DNA from: Paludibacteraceae bacterium
Lineage (GTDB): Bacteria > Bacteroidota > Bacteroidia > Bacteroidales > Paludibacteraceae
Length of the DNA stretch: 64,000 nucleotides
NCBI GenBank assembly: GCA_905234835.1
Contig: CAJOIZ010000002.1
Location: 1 to 64,000 of the forward strand
Direction of reading: 5' to 3'
In this document: one piece after another, positions 17,760 to 27,412 of the stretch
Layout of the letters: the number at the start of each line of letters is the position of its first letter
Numbering within the stretch: the first letter of the stretch is position 1
The notes under the pieces: model-generated
The model's database searches: none
Seen by the model: the letters and a program-made list of their open reading frames with translations, nothing else
What the model was told of the DNA's origin: nothing
Position numbers and translations under genes: made by a program

Positions 17760-19318
17760 TTCGTCAAAAGGGTCAGCGACTGGCGAAGCCGCAGCAGGGT
17801 CTCTTCTTTACCTAACACATTGGTTATCTCCCATATATGCGGGCCGCGGGCGGCGCCTACCAAGCAGATACGGAAGGCATTCATCACAATACCCGTGCCG
17901 TATTCCTTTTCTGCTATCCAGCCCATCACAACGCTGTCCAAATGCTCTGCCGACCAGTCGTCCTCCTGTTCCAACAGTGCCGTCAGTTCCTGAATATGGC
18001 GCGGACTGTCCTCTTTCCAGCGTTTCTGCACCGACTTCTCGTCGAACTGTGTCGGCGCAGCGAAGAAGAAGTCTGCTTGCTCCCACAGTTCGCTCACGAA
18101 GTTGACGCGCTCTTTCATCAGCCCCACGATATGCGGCAGCTGTGCCAAAGCGCGTTGCGCGGCGGGTGTATCGAGTTGACCGCTCTCACGCAGTCTCATC
18201 TCGGCTATCGGACGGAACAGTTCCGACAGCTCGTCGTCGGTCTTGCGGATGAGGTATTGGTGGTTGAACCATTTGCCCTTCTCGTAGTCGAACTTCGCGC
18301 CCGACTTGCTCACGCGGTCAAGCGAGAACTCGTGTATCAGTTCGTCCATCGTATAGATTTCCTGGTCGCCCGAGCTGTGCCAGCCTAAGAGTGCGAGGAA
18401 GTTGATGACCGCCTCGGGGAAGTATCCGTCCTCGCGGTAGCCGCGGCTCACTGTTCCGTCTTTCTCGTTGTGGAACTCAAGCGGGAACACGGGGAAGCCC
18501 AAACGGTCGCCGTCGCGTTTCGACAGTTTGCCGTTGCCGTCGGGTTTGAGCAGCAGGGGCAGGTGGGCGAACTGCGGCATCGTGTCCTCCCAGCCGAACG
18601 CCCTGTACAGCAGCACGTGAAGAGGTGCCGACGGTAGCCATTCCTCGCCGCGGATAACGTGTGTCACCTCCATCAGGTGGTCGTCCACAATGTTCGCCAA
18701 GTGGTATGTGGGCAGGTCGTCTGCCGACTTGTACAGCACCTTGTCATCCAGTATATCTGACTGAATCGTCACATCGCCCCTTATCAGGTCATGCACCGTC
18801 ACGCTCTCCCCGGGCTCAATCTTGAAGCGCACCACGTACTGGTCGCCGCGCCCGATACGTTGCCGCACCTCATCGGCGGGCAGAGTAAGCGAATTGGCCA
18901 TCTCGCCCCGCGTATGCGCATCGTACTGGAAGTTACCGGTCTCCTTGCGTTTGCTGTCTAATTCTTCGGGAGTGTCAAAGGCGTAGTAGGCATGGCCGCT
19001 GTCAAGCAGCTGTTTGACATACACGTGGTATATCTCTCGGCGCTCACTCTGACGGTACGGACCGTGCGGACCTTTGCCGTCGGGAGCATCTTTGCAGATG
19101 CCTTCGTCTATGCCGATGCCTAACCAGTCAAGGGCCTCGATGATGTATTGTTCTGCACCGGGCACGAACCGGTTAGAGTCGGTATCTTCTATGCGCAGCA
19201 GCATGTCGCCCCCGTTCTGACGGGCGAACAGGTAGTTATACAGGGCGGTGCGTACTCCGCCGATATGCAATGCGCCCGTAGGTGATGGCGCAAACCGTAC
19301 GCGTACTTTTCTGTCCAT
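17756..19318 (-). CDS. gltX: Glutamyl-tRNA synthetase
   Basis: Class I aminoacyl-tRNA synthetase that charges tRNA-Glu. The HIGH-type motif is '[21 protein letters not shown]' (near residues 11-31, HIGG) and the KMSKS-type motif is 'GKLSKRDGD' (about residues 256-264). Further family marks are '[16 protein letters not shown]' and '[16 protein letters not shown]'. The length of 520 residues is usual. A minus-strand promoter lies upstream (19552-19582), and a 33-bp tandem array occupies the putative leader. Confidence 0.97.
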   Translation of the reverse strand: MDRKVRVRFAPSPTGALHIGGVRTALYNYLFARQNGGDMLLRIEDTDSNRFVPGAEQYIIEALDWLGIGIDEGICKDAPDGKGPHGPYRQSERREIYHVYVKQLLDSGHAYYAFDTPEELDSKRKETGNFQYDAHTRGEMANSLTLPADEVRQRIGRGDQYVVRFKIEPGESVTVHDLIRGDVTIQSDILDDKVLYKSADDLPTYHLANIVDDHLMEVTHVIRGEEWLPSAPLHVLLYRAFGWEDTMPQFAHLPLLLKPDGNGKLSKRDGDRLGFPVFPLEFHNEKDGTVSRGYREDGYFPEAVINFLALLGWHSSGDQEIYTMDELIHEFSLDRVSKSGAKFDYEKGKWFNHQYLIRKTDDELSELFRPIAEMRLRESGQLDTPAAQRALAQLPHIVGLMKERVNFVSELWEQADFFFAAPTQFDEKSVQKRWKEDSPRHIQELTALLEQEDDWSAEHLDSVVMGWIAEKEYGTGIVMNAFRICLVGAARGPHIWEITNVLGKEETLLRLRQSLTLLTK

Positions 19319-19371
19319 ATCTTCTGTCTGTTTCTATTCGGTATATGTTTATCTCTATCTGATTATCCCTT

Positions 19372-19496
19372 CACTACCCTTCCCCTCTATATCAAACCCC
19401 TCGTCACGACCCTTCCCCTCAACATCCAAAGCCCCGTCACTACCCTTCCTCTCAACATCCAAAGCCCCTTTACTCCCCTTCCCTTCTATCTCAGGA
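19372..19496. repeat. 33-bp tandem array upstream of gltX
   Basis: Three full 33-bp units (19372-19404, 19405-19437, 19438-19470) and a degraded fourth, sharing the core CCCTTCCCCTC and 'CATCCAAAGCCCC'. The unit length is three times 11, the same base period as the other arrays in this window. It lies between the gltX start codon and its promoter, so it would be transcribed into the gltX leader as a purine-rich RNA. A frame across it encodes a Pro/Ser repeat but has no sign of being a gene. Confidence 0.8.
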
Positions 19497-19551
19497 CGGC
19501 TTTCGGGCATCTGTTTATTCAACTCTGGACCCCTCTTCTGTTTGGTCGCCG

Positions 19552-19582
19552 CAAAAGTACGAATAAATTTCTGACGTCCGAA
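19552..19582 (-). promoter_or_regulatory. Promoter for gltX
   Basis: Minus-strand TTCG (19579-19582; consensus TTTG), a 19-nt spacer and TACTTTTG (19552-19559). The resulting leader to the gltX ATG is about 230 nt and includes the 33-bp array. Confidence 0.5.
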
Positions 19583-19602
19583 AGTAATTCTGAGAAAAAA
19601 TA

Positions 19603-19633
19603 TTTGGTTTCCCGCTACAATGTACTACTTTTG
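19603..19633 (+). promoter_or_regulatory. Promoter toward the 19866 gene
   Basis: TTTG (19603-19606), a 19-nt spacer and TACTTTTG (19626-19633) are an exact Bacteroides consensus promoter. It is divergent from the gltX promoter. Its transcript would begin near 19640, that is, at the leader of the 11-bp array, and run about 225 nt before the next start codon. Confidence 0.65.
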
Positions 19634-19641
19634 CAGCGTCT

Positions 19642-19711
19642 AAACAGCAAGCAACACCGAAGGATAACCGATAGATAACCGAAGGATAACCGTAGGATAG
19701 CCGTATGATAG
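19642..19711. repeat. 11-bp tandem array with shared leader
   Basis: The leader AAACAGCAAGCAA (19642-19654), two bases, then five 11-bp units: CCGAAGGATAA (19657-19667), CCGATAGATAA, CCGAAGGATAA, CCGTAGGATAG and CCGTATGATAG (ending 19711). The leader and the 2-nt offset are the same as in the arrays at 2524 and 10822, while the units differ. From 19712 to 19865 I see no gene. Confidence 0.88.
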
Positions 19712-19865
19712 TGCTTATCTTAAGCATGTTCCACGATACCCATACCGTACTCGGCAACCCCTCTCGGCTTATCCCGCAAAGAACAATGTTCGTCCCATGC
19801 GCAGGGCATAAGCCATGCGTCAGAACGAAACCCTATATACTAACTAAATCAATACCTTAAGAACT

Positions 19866-20294
19866 ATGGCTAAAGTCACTCCCGCAAGTCACATTGCAGA
19901 CATTCGCGGCGCATTGCAGCGCGGCGACAAAGTTGTTTATCGTGTACGTGATGGTGTACAGCAGGCGTACATTGTCAAGCATCCTAACAAGACCAAACCC
20001 TCTGATGCGCAGAAGCAGATGAGAGCGTCTTTCAAGTCTTTGACGCAGCAGGTCAAGGCTATCTATGCCGATTCCGAGCAGTTGGCAGTATGGCAGGCGC
20101 GTTTTGAGGCTTATGTTTCCACGCGCCAGTATAAGTCGCAGCTCAACCGTTATATCCGTGAGCAACAGGAGCGTTCTTTGAACAATCCCCGTTCCACGTT
20201 CCATTTCCTTCCGGCTGCTCACCGCACCCCCAAACCTCTCACCACCCTCTACGGCTTCATCCTCTCCACCCTCTCCAAAGAACAAAACACTTAG
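19866..20294 (+). CDS. Hypothetical basic protein
   Basis: A 142-residue protein rich in Lys, Arg and Gln, with no membrane segment. It opens 'MAKVTPASHIADIRGALQRG', followed by a short predicted beta pair ('KVVYRVRDGVQQAYIV') and helices. The charge would suit nucleic-acid binding, but I do not recognise a family. It has a long leader with a consensus promoter (19603-19633) and the 11-bp array. Its last codons, 'ILSTLSKEQNT', run into the first half-unit of the 22-bp array, and the stop codon TAG is the first TAG of that array. Nearly the same DNA and peptide end ('ILSTLAKEQNG') occur at 29208-29245. Confidence 0.75.
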   Translation: MAKVTPASHIADIRGALQRGDKVVYRVRDGVQQAYIVKHPNKTKPSDAQKQMRASFKSLTQQVKAIYADSEQLAVWQARFEAYVSTRQYKSQLNRYIREQQERSLNNPRSTFHFLPAAHRTPKPLTTLYGFILSTLSKEQNT

Positions 20295-20555
20295 CACCAA
20301 AGAACAGAACAGATAGCACCGAAGAGCAGAACGGACAGCACCAAAGCACAGAACAGATAGCCCCAAAGCACAGAGCAGTTAGTGCCAAAGACCAGAACAG
20401 ATAGCACCAAAGCACAGAACAGTTAGTGCCAAAGAACAAAACCGATAGCACCAAAGAGCAGAACAGATAGTGCCCAAGAACAGAACAGTTAGTGCCAAAG
20501 AACAAAACGGATAGCCCCAAAGCACAGAGCGGATAGCGCCAAAGACCAGGACGGA
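20292..20555. repeat. 22-bp tandem array, 12 units
   Basis: Twelve consecutive 22-bp units with consensus TAGCACCAAAGAACAGAACA+GA, each differing by a few bases, with a partial unit on either side. No spacers separate the units, so this is not a CRISPR array. The unit is twice 11 bp. A homologous segment at 29208-29345 has a single unit in the same position, followed by the same promoter. The stretch 20556-20798 holds the promoter described next and no gene. Confidence 0.9.
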
Positions 20556-20609
20556 TAGTGCCCAAAATCATCATTCCGAACGCAAAAAAGCAGAAAAATC
20601 TCTGTTCTT

Positions 20610-20640
20610 TTTGTTGTTTTCACAACATATTGTATCTTTG
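20610..20640 (+). promoter_or_regulatory. Island promoter 1
   Basis: TTTG (20610-20613), a 19-nt spacer and TATCTTTG (20633-20640) match the Bacteroides consensus exactly. The surrounding 90 bp are highly similar to 29255-29340, which contains an identically spaced promoter. It should drive the operon starting at 20799. Confidence 0.7.
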
Positions 20641-20798
20641 TTTGATTTTTATGCATCATCACTTTTGCTAAATCAAACCCAATCTCCTCTAAAATAAAAC
20701 CCGCTCTCTTGCCCAAATCAATCGGTTCAGCAAACTCCTCACCGAAATCAGCGTCCTCGTTGCAACATAAGGAATTAAAAAATAATAAAATAGATGGT

Positions 20799-22709
20799 AT
20801 GAAAAGGATTCTTGTAACACGTGATTTTTTAAATCGTGTATCTGTCCGTTTAAATCGTAAAATTACTGGTAAAAGGAGTTGGATTTGGATAACTCTTTTT
20901 GCCTTTCTAATGATCGGAGGTATATGTTATTATGAATGGATGCGAAATAATAAGTTTGACACTTGGTCTTATATATATACTGCTCTCAAGCTTAATGCTC
21001 CTAATCGCACTTTAGTTGGACCAAACGATCATAATTGGGCGTATTTATGGATGGGGTTCTTTGCTACGCTTTTAATCCCTCTTTTAACAGCAGCAGTACA
21101 AACCGGCATAAACATAATAGTAGCGAAACGCAAAGAAGGTCGTCAAATCTATCACTTTATGTGTGAACATTATGTTCTCGTTGGATATAATCGTTATGCT
21201 ACGCAAATATTGACTCACATACTGAATGGTAATCGGTCGTATGCTATCATTTTAACAACTCAGAATCCGATAAACTTGCGTGAGAAATTAGAAAATGAAC
21301 TCGAAAGAAACATATCGAAACGCGTACTTATCTATGCTGGTGATGCGTTAATGAATGACAAGATAAAAAAACTCAACCTGTCTTATGCCAAAAAACTCTA
21401 TTTATTAGACGAATCCGAAACACACCGCAGCCAATATACGCGTAATCTATCTGTACTCCGAAATATCGTTGATGAGGCTGCAAACAGAACAGAGCCGCTT
21501 GAAGTATATATGCAAGTGAATAACTACAAAGCATACAATCTCCTACAGCGAACAGATATTCCCAATGAGTTTTTTGAGCGGAATAATAACATCGTCGTTG
21601 ATTTTCACCCGTTTAATTTCTATGAAAACTGGGCTCGACTCTTATGGAGCTTTCACGTATTGAAAGACAAGGATGGCAATCCTGTATATGAACCCTTGGA
21701 TTTTGAACAATTGGAGAATACTGATAAACATGTGCATCTTATAATCTCTAAATTTAATAGTATGGGACGTGCATTATTATTGGAAGCGATACGATTATGT
21801 CATTATCCTAATTTTGAAGAACAGACTGGCAAAAATAAAACAACTATTACAGTTTTCGATGCCAAATGGAGCGAGAAAACAAATGAATTTTATGCGCAAT
21901 ATCCCAAGGAACATCTGCAACAAATAACAGATATTGAATTAGATTTCCAAAACATAGACATTAATAGCGAAGATGCCAGAGTTCAGGTTGGGAAATGGGC
22001 ACAAGACAAGGAGCAGTTGGTTACGATAGCTATATGTGATAAGGAATCCGACATCGCCATGACGAATGCACTTAACCTTCCGGAAAAAGTGCTTCGGTCA
22101 AATGTGCGGATTCTCGTCCGACAGGAAATAATGATAGCGAAAAATGAGTACGGATGTCAAAGCGTCTATCCACTTCTTAAGTCCTTCGGGATGTTGCAAG
22201 ATGGATTAGACACGAAACAACTGGATGACAGATTGGCGATGTGTATCGGTGGCATTTATTCCTTCCTCAGAGAGCAACCGTTTAACTTAAGCGATGCACA
22301 AAAATTATTGGAATGTCAACAAAAGATTCAGACCACATTGGCTCAAAAGACCGAGGCCGAGTGGTATGAAGAGTGGTTGAAGATTCTCCAAACAGATAAA
22401 TGGTCTAATCGGTTCCAGTCGGATATGTTCCATAGGTACATAGCCCTATGGAACCGCCATCAGAATCTTTCTGCAACTGAATTCATTCAATGGCAGGAGA
22501 TACTTGCAGAGATGGAGCATCGTCGATGGATTGCAGAGCGTACCGTTTACGGATTCCGCAAAACGGTAGGAGATGAAAAGAAAGATAAAGTGCTAAAGAT
22601 TCATCCAGACATAATTCCCTATGCCAATCTGGATGAGGACACAAAAAACTACGATCGCAATATTGTTAACACAGCTCCGCTACTTGTTAAAGAGATAGAG
22701 AAAATTTAA
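20799..22709 (+). CDS. Two-span membrane protein with TrkA/RCK-like and RyR domains
   Basis: A 636-residue protein from the ATG at 20799; an upstream TTG frame exists but looks like leader. Two membrane spans (about residues 26-45 and 78-105) are followed by a TrkA-N/RCK-like Rossmann region that starts 'HYVLVGYNRYATQIL' and may bind NAD(H) or another nucleotide; a second such region begins near 'HVHLIISKFNSMGRALL'. The C terminus (about 565-636) is a RyR domain: 'EHRRWIAERTVYGFR', then 'KIHPDIIPYANLDEDTKNYDR'. The layout resembles ligand-gated channel regulators of the CASTOR/POLLUX type, but no K+-filter motif is seen. It opens the island; the paralogue at 31473 opens the equivalent part of the second half. 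A nucleotide-sensing membrane protein is my inference. Confidence 0.85.
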   Translation: MKRILVTRDFLNRVSVRLNRKITGKRSWIWITLFAFLMIGGICYYEWMRNNKFDTWSYIYTALKLNAPNRTLVGPNDHNWAYLWMGFFATLLIPLLTAAVQTGINIIVAKRKEGRQIYHFMCEHYVLVGYNRYATQILTHILNGNRSYAIILTTQNPINLREKLENELERNISKRVLIYAGDALMNDKIKKLNLSYAKKLYLLDESETHRSQYTRNLSVLRNIVDEAANRTEPLEVYMQVNNYKAYNLLQRTDIPNEFFERNNNIVVDFHPFNFYENWARLLWSFHVLKDKDGNPVYEPLDFEQLENTDKHVHLIISKFNSMGRALLLEAIRLCHYPNFEEQTGKNKTTITVFDAKWSEKTNEFYAQYPKEHLQQITDIELDFQNIDINSEDARVQVGKWAQDKEQLVTIAICDKESDIAMTNALNLPEKVLRSNVRILVRQEIMIAKNEYGCQSVYPLLKSFGMLQDGLDTKQLDDRLAMCIGGIYSFLREQPFNLSDAQKLLECQQKIQTTLAQKTEAEWYEEWLKILQTDKWSNRFQSDMFHRYIALWNRHQNLSATEFIQWQEILAEMEHRRWIAERTVYGFRKTVGDEKKDKVLKIHPDIIPYANLDEDTKNYDRNIVNTAPLLVKEIEKI

Positions 22710-22766
22710 TGCAACTCTCCTTATTGATACATTCCAAAGATCATTAAAATAGCATCATCACACGTT

Positions 22767-25700
22767 ATGGAACAAGACCAGAAACATTATTACGCATTTA
22801 TTAGCCATAGCAACGAGGATGAAAAGATAGCCTTCTGGTTAAGAAAAGAGTTGGAAGGGTATCGCATTCCGAGTACCATCCAGCGGGATTACCATGCGCC
22901 CAAACGGTTGAAACCGATATTTCTTTATCAGACTGATCTGGCAGAATCCATCAAACTGAAAGAGGCATTGAATAAATCTTTGTCTGACTCACAGTTTCTT
23001 ATTGTATTGTGTTCTCCGTCAGCGGCAAAATCATATTTTGTAAACGGTGAAGCGCAACATTTTATTGACACAAACAGAGCAGACAAGATTATTCCTGTTA
23101 TCATATCTGGAACTCCTTATGCCAGTCTTAACGGGAATGATTCCAAAGAATGTTTTCCGCCTGCATTGCTCCAACTGAAAAATACAGACCAGGAACTGCG
23201 CGGTATCAATCTGTCGGAAACACGGAAGAAAACAGGTAGCCGGAAGGCGGCTGTGATAAACGTAATTGCATCAATGCTTGGTGTGCGGTTCGATGTGTTG
23301 TATAACAGATACCGCCGTCGGCGCATTCGTCAATACAGCATTGCCGGTGCATTGGTTTTGCTACTGGCTATGGCAGGATTTTTTGTATGGGACTATACCC
23401 GCCCCACCTACCGCTATTTTGCAGACTATGTAGACCGATGGGGACTACCCGAAGGTGTTATCGAACTAACCAAAGAGCAGCAACGTCATCGCCATCGTAT
23501 GTATCAGTTCGAGTATAGACGTACACCTTTCGGCGAACCCGATGCGTATAAATGGCGGGTGGTAGCTGTACGATATGTGAATTCTTTCCACTTGCCACAG
23601 GATGGCAATGACACGGAATGGTATGAACGGTGTTCCGTCCTCAAAATTGATTATGACAAGCAGACGGGTGATGTCGCACAGCACACCCTCTGTGACCGTT
23701 TTGACAAAGTCCTGCGGCATCATTCGTTGGCGGAATATAAAGGAAAAAAAGCATGTATCGCAGATTTGGCACAGTCTCAAAAGCAAAAAGGACAATACTA
23801 TGTAAGTAGTGACTTTAGTAGTATGAAATATGAAGGATCATGTCCTAAATCATCTATATCACGGTTTGTATATGAACGGGACAGCAACGGGTATATCATT
23901 CGTCAAACCTACCACGCTAATAACGACTATAACGTATCGCGTAGCGCAGTCCCTGATGCAGACGGAATCTTCGGACTCCTGTTTTCATTAGACCCTTTAG
24001 GACGACGCAAAAGTATGGAATACATAGGATTGCACGGACAACCTGTATGCACACAAAACGGTATCGCCGGCAAGAGATATAAGTACGATGAATATGGGAA
24101 TATAAGTCTTATAAAAATTGTAGATTTATCAGGATTACCCATTCAGAATGAAGATTATTGGGCTATCTGTAGCAGCGATGCTGACTATTATGGCAATGTT
24201 TGTGAGATATCCTATTTTAACACTGACAGCCTTCCGTGTTTCAATGCAAAGAAATTCTCCAAGATGAAGATGACTTATGACAGATATGGAAATCTGACGG
24301 AACAAATCTATTTTGACCCACAAGGCAATACCTGTTTGATAGGTAGCAGAGGACAAAGCAGATCATACGAAAATGTGGCTAAATATGCATACAAGCACGA
24401 CAATAAAGGGAATGTAATCGAAACACGTTGCTTCGGTGTGGACGGGGAAATGTGTCTTGACGGGAACGGTGTGGGGATTTACAAATATAAACATGATAAA
24501 AGAGGTTATTTGACAGAAGCCTCCAGGTGGGATATTGACAATAAGCCTTGTCTTGGAAATTCGGGCACACACAAAACCATAATGAAATATGATAACCACG
24601 GCAATGGAATAGAATTGGCATACTGGGATACGGAAGGCAATCTTTCCTTCAATGGCGGAAAAATTGCCAAAGCAACACGCAAATATGATGAATACAATAA
24701 CTGCATTGAGGCAGCGTTCTTTGGGATTGACGGACAACCATGTATCGGTTACAACAATGTCGCTAAATATACCTGTAAATTTGACGAACGGGGCAACGAA
24801 ATAGAACGAGCATGTTTCGGAACAGATGGCAAACCGTGTTTTGACATTTTCGGGGTAAGTATACACACATATACGTTTGACGAATACGGAAACAGAATCG
24901 AAGAAGCACATTGGGACACCATTGGCAATCCTTGTTATGATATGTTTGGCTGTGTACGAAACGTTTATAAATATGATGACAGAGGCAATCGTATCGAGAC
25001 AATATACTATGATGCGGACGGCAATATGGGAAATAAAAATGGTTATGCGAGATCAACCGACCGGTACGATGAAAAAGGACAAATGATAGAATCTGCGCTA
25101 TGGGATAGCGATGGAAAACCATGTGTAAACAATGCTGGGGTGGCAAAATCGATATGGAAATATGATGAACGCGGCAACGAGATAGAACGTGCCAGCTTCG
25201 GTACGGACGACAAACCGTGTTGTAGTATTTACGGATGGAGTATAACAAAATACAAATATGACAAATGGGGGAATAGGGCCGAAGTGGCATTTTTTGATAC
25301 AGAAGGCAAACCATGTTTGTATATTTGGGCGGGAATCTCAAAAATGACATACAAGTACAATGAAAAAGGACAGCAAACCGAAGAGGCATATTGGGATATA
25401 AATGGCAAACCATGCTTGCACAAATCTTATAAGATAGCGAAATGGACGACAAAATTTGATGACAGAGGGCGTGAGATTGAATGGGCATATTTCGGCGCAG
25501 ATGGCAATCTGTGTATGGGCAAACATAACTATGCCAAAGCAATATCTAAGTATGATGACAAAGGGAATTGTATTGAACAATCCTATTTCGGGACGGATGG
25601 AGGACCTTGTTTGAATGACGACAGTATCGCAAAAATGACAGCAAAATACGATGACAGAAAGAATCTTATAGAATGGCATGGTTATGGCATAGATGGAGGG

Positions 25701-26414
25701 GTATGTTTGGATAATGACAGCGTTGCCAAGTATTCTTATGTATATGACGAACGGAACAACAATATTGAAGAAGTCTGCTTTGGCATAGATGGAGAACCGT
25801 GTAAAAATAAGAATGGTGTAGCCGGATACACATATAAATATGACACGTGGGGAAATAAAACCGAAGAAGCTTTTTTCGATACCGACGGCAAGCCTTGCGC
25901 TGACAAGAACGGGGTGGGCAAATACGTATATCAATATGACGGAGCAGTTGACAAATGGGAAGGACACCTCATTAAAGAGGCTTTTTATGATACAATCGGA
26001 GAACCGATTGAACATAGAGGGTATCATTGCTGCATTATGAGTTATGACAAACAAAATCATCTCGACAAGACCATTTATTACGACAAGTTCCAGAAAGAAA
26101 TTAAACAACCTGTCAACAGCGAGATAATTGTATCTGTAGAGGGTTTTGCCGCACAAAAAGGATTGCCTTCAAAGAGCATACTAATAAAATGGAATAACTG
26201 GAAATTAGGAGATTCTGTAGAGAAGTTGAAGTCGGAACAGGAAAGTAGCAGATACGGCAAAAAAGAAGCATATTATATGACACCGGAAGGTGAGATTATC
26301 CGCTTGTCTGTAAACGAAGGCTTATTTGGTATCAGGACTTCACCTTGTATCGTCCGGCAACAACATGCAAAAGATTGGCTGAAAAAACTTGAAGAATATG
26401 ATAATAATCATTAA
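22767..26414 (+). CDS. TIR-membrane span-YD repeat-PDZ-like protein
   Basis: A 1215-residue protein. Residues 5-140 are a TIR domain ('YYAFISHSNEDE'; catalytic-type Glu95 in 'FVNGE'; 'ECFPPALLQL'). A basic patch and one span (191-208) follow, then a segment conserved in the paralogue at 39288 ('WDYTRPTYRYF'; 'RMYQFEYRR'). About twenty repeats of 33-36 residues then run from about 420 to 1110, with consensus KYDxxGNxIExxYxxxDGxPCxxxxGxA, related to Rhs/YD repeats; most carry one cysteine. The last 100 residues have a PDZ-like start ('VEGFAAQKGLPSKSILI'). With a cytosolic TIR domain, the repeats would be periplasmic. TIR domains cleave or convert NAD; action here is inferred. Confidence 0.88.
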   Translation: MEQDQKHYYAFISHSNEDEKIAFWLRKELEGYRIPSTIQRDYHAPKRLKPIFLYQTDLAESIKLKEALNKSLSDSQFLIVLCSPSAAKSYFVNGEAQHFIDTNRADKIIPVIISGTPYASLNGNDSKECFPPALLQLKNTDQELRGINLSETRKKTGSRKAAVINVIASMLGVRFDVLYNRYRRRRIRQYSIAGALVLLLAMAGFFVWDYTRPTYRYFADYVDRWGLPEGVIELTKEQQRHRHRMYQFEYRRTPFGEPDAYKWRVVAVRYVNSFHLPQDGNDTEWYERCSVLKIDYDKQTGDVAQHTLCDRFDKVLRHHSLAEYKGKKACIADLAQSQKQKGQYYVSSDFSSMKYEGSCPKSSISRFVYERDSNGYIIRQTYHANNDYNVSRSAVPDADGIFGLLFSLDPLGRRKSMEYIGLHGQPVCTQNGIAGKRYKYDEYGNISLIKIVDLSGLPIQNEDYWAICSSDADYYGNVCEISYFNTDSLPCFNAKKFSKMKMTYDRYGNLTEQIYFDPQGNTCLIGSRGQSRSYENVAKYAYKHDNKGNVIETRCFGVDGEMCLDGNGVGIYKYKHDKRGYLTEASRWDIDNKPCLGNSGTHKTIMKYDNHGNGIELAYWDTEGNLSFNGGKIAKATRKYDEYNNCIEAAFFGIDGQPCIGYNNVAKYTCKFDERGNEIERACFGTDGKPCFDIFGVSIHTYTFDEYGNRIEEAHWDTIGNPCYDMFGCVRNVYKYDDRGNRIETIYYDADGNMGNKNGYARSTDRYDEKGQMIESALWDSDGKPCVNNAGVAKSIWKYDERGNEIERASFGTDDKPCCSIYGWSITKYKYDKWGNRAEVAFFDTEGKPCLYIWAGISKMTYKYNEKGQQTEEAYWDINGKPCLHKSYKIAKWTTKFDDRGREIEWAYFGADGNLCMGKHNYAKAISKYDDKGNCIEQSYFGTDGGPCLNDDSIAKMTAKYDDRKNLIEWHGYGIDGGVCLDNDSVAKYSYVYDERNNNIEEVCFGIDGEPCKNKNGVAGYTYKYDTWGNKTEEAFFDTDGKPCADKNGVGKYVYQYDGAVDKWEGHLIKEAFYDTIGEPIEHRGYHCCIMSYDKQNHLDKTIYYDKFQKEIKQPVNSEIIVSVEGFAAQKGLPSKSILIKWNNWKLGDSVEKLKSEQESSRYGKKEAYYMTPEGEIIRLSVNEGLFGIRTSPCIVRQQHAKDWLKKLEEYDNNH

Positions 26415-26426
26415 GACACATTGACT

Positions 26427-26846
26427 ATGACACGGGAAGATATTTCAAAAGAATGTTTAAATGTGCGCGAGTTGCTCATTAGAGATTGCCACAATGTATT
26501 GCCGACCGACCAAGCGGCGGATATGGAGAAAATCAACCATTTGGTAGGACGCATCGAAGAGGAGTACAAGAATTTTCTTTCTACCCTGTGGAAAGATATC
26601 CGACCAGATGACGAGCGAACGCTGGATGACATACTGGATAAGCGTTACAACCGTCTTGTGTTGGCTCGTGACTATACTGCGCCCATTGAAGCCGCAATCG
26701 GAGATGCCGAAGAGATTACCCTATGGGAGCGGATAATCAACTCCAATTACCGCGACATCGAGCAACTGAACGCATTGGTCATCGCCTATATCCGCGATCT
26801 CTTGGCACAAATAACAAGGGACTTTATGGAAGATGTAAAATTATGA
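26427..26846 (+). CDS. Small helical protein of unknown function
   Basis: A 139-residue, acidic, probably all-helical cytosolic protein ('MTREDISKECLNVRELLIRDC'). The ATG at 26427 is preferred to a TTG six bases upstream. It starts 12 bp after the TIR gene and its stop overlaps the sigma factor start (ATGA), so it is in the same operon. No family is recognised. Its position between a TIR protein and a sigma factor suggests an accessory or regulatory role, but no counterpart is found in the second half of the island. Confidence 0.75.
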   Translation: MTREDISKECLNVRELLIRDCHNVLPTDQAADMEKINHLVGRIEEEYKNFLSTLWKDIRPDDERTLDDILDKRYNRLVLARDYTAPIEAAIGDAEEITLWERIINSNYRDIEQLNALVIAYIRDLLAQITRDFMEDVKL

Positions 26847-27412
26847 CCGATTTTGAAATCATTCAAGGACTGATTGACCGCGACAACGCAATCACGCAGG
26901 AGTTCTTCTTCGAGCGTTGTCGGCCGTTGTTCTATTCCATCATACAGAAAGTATTCTCGTATGAGGTGAACTACGATGAGTTTGTCAACGAGCTGTATTT
27001 CTATCTCATGGCACAGGATGCGAAGCGGCTAAAGCAGTTCGAAGGACGCAGCACATTGTTCCTGTGGCTGAAAGTGACAGCCACAAGATTTTTCATCAAA
27101 AAACACCGCCGCATGATAGAAAACACCTCCCATGAGCCTCTGTCTAATGGAGAGGAGGACGAATTGCTGTCTGTGCCCGCACCGGAGGAGGACAGAACGG
27201 CCGCAATAGATGTGGAAAACCTCTTGAACGCCATGCCTAACCAACGCTATGCCGATGTCCTCCGACAACTGCTGCTGATGGAAGTCCCTGCCGACAAACT
27301 TGCGGCACAGATGGATATCACTGTTGATAATTTGTATAACATCAAACGCCGTGCGATGATGCAACTTATGCAGGTCGCAGTACGCGATATTCACTATTAT
27401 GGAAAACGATAA
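26843..27412 (+). CDS. ECF-type RNA polymerase sigma factor
   Basis: A 189-residue sigma-70-like factor. Region 2 is seen in 'FFFERCRPLFYSIIQKVF' to 'LFLWLKVTATRFFIKKHRR' (about 20-95) and region 4 in 'MPNQRYADVLRQLLLMEVPADKLAAQMDITVDNLYNIKRRAMMQL' (about 130-175, helix-turn-helix). It should direct RNA polymerase to special promoters. The ATG at 26843 overlaps the upstream stop; longer frames upstream lie inside the previous gene. The next gene overlaps by 14 nt and is placed where an anti-sigma factor is usually found. A paralogue with about two-thirds identity lies at 37787. Confidence 0.9.
   Translation: MTDFEIIQGLIDRDNAITQEFFFERCRPLFYSIIQKVFSYEVNYDEFVNELYFYLMAQDAKRLKQFEGRSTLFLWLKVTATRFFIKKHRRMIENTSHEPLSNGEEDELLSVPAPEEDRTAAIDVENLLNAMPNQRYADVLRQLLLMEVPADKLAAQMDITVDNLYNIKRRAMMQLMQVAVRDIHYYGKR

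Noticed and set aside
19248..19574. Pro/Ser repeat protein on the plus strand
   Set aside because: The frame starts inside gltX, and its repeat is only a translation of the 33-bp array; no start signal.
20292..20555. CRISPR array
   Set aside because: Units are directly adjacent and degenerate with no spacers, and no cas genes are present.
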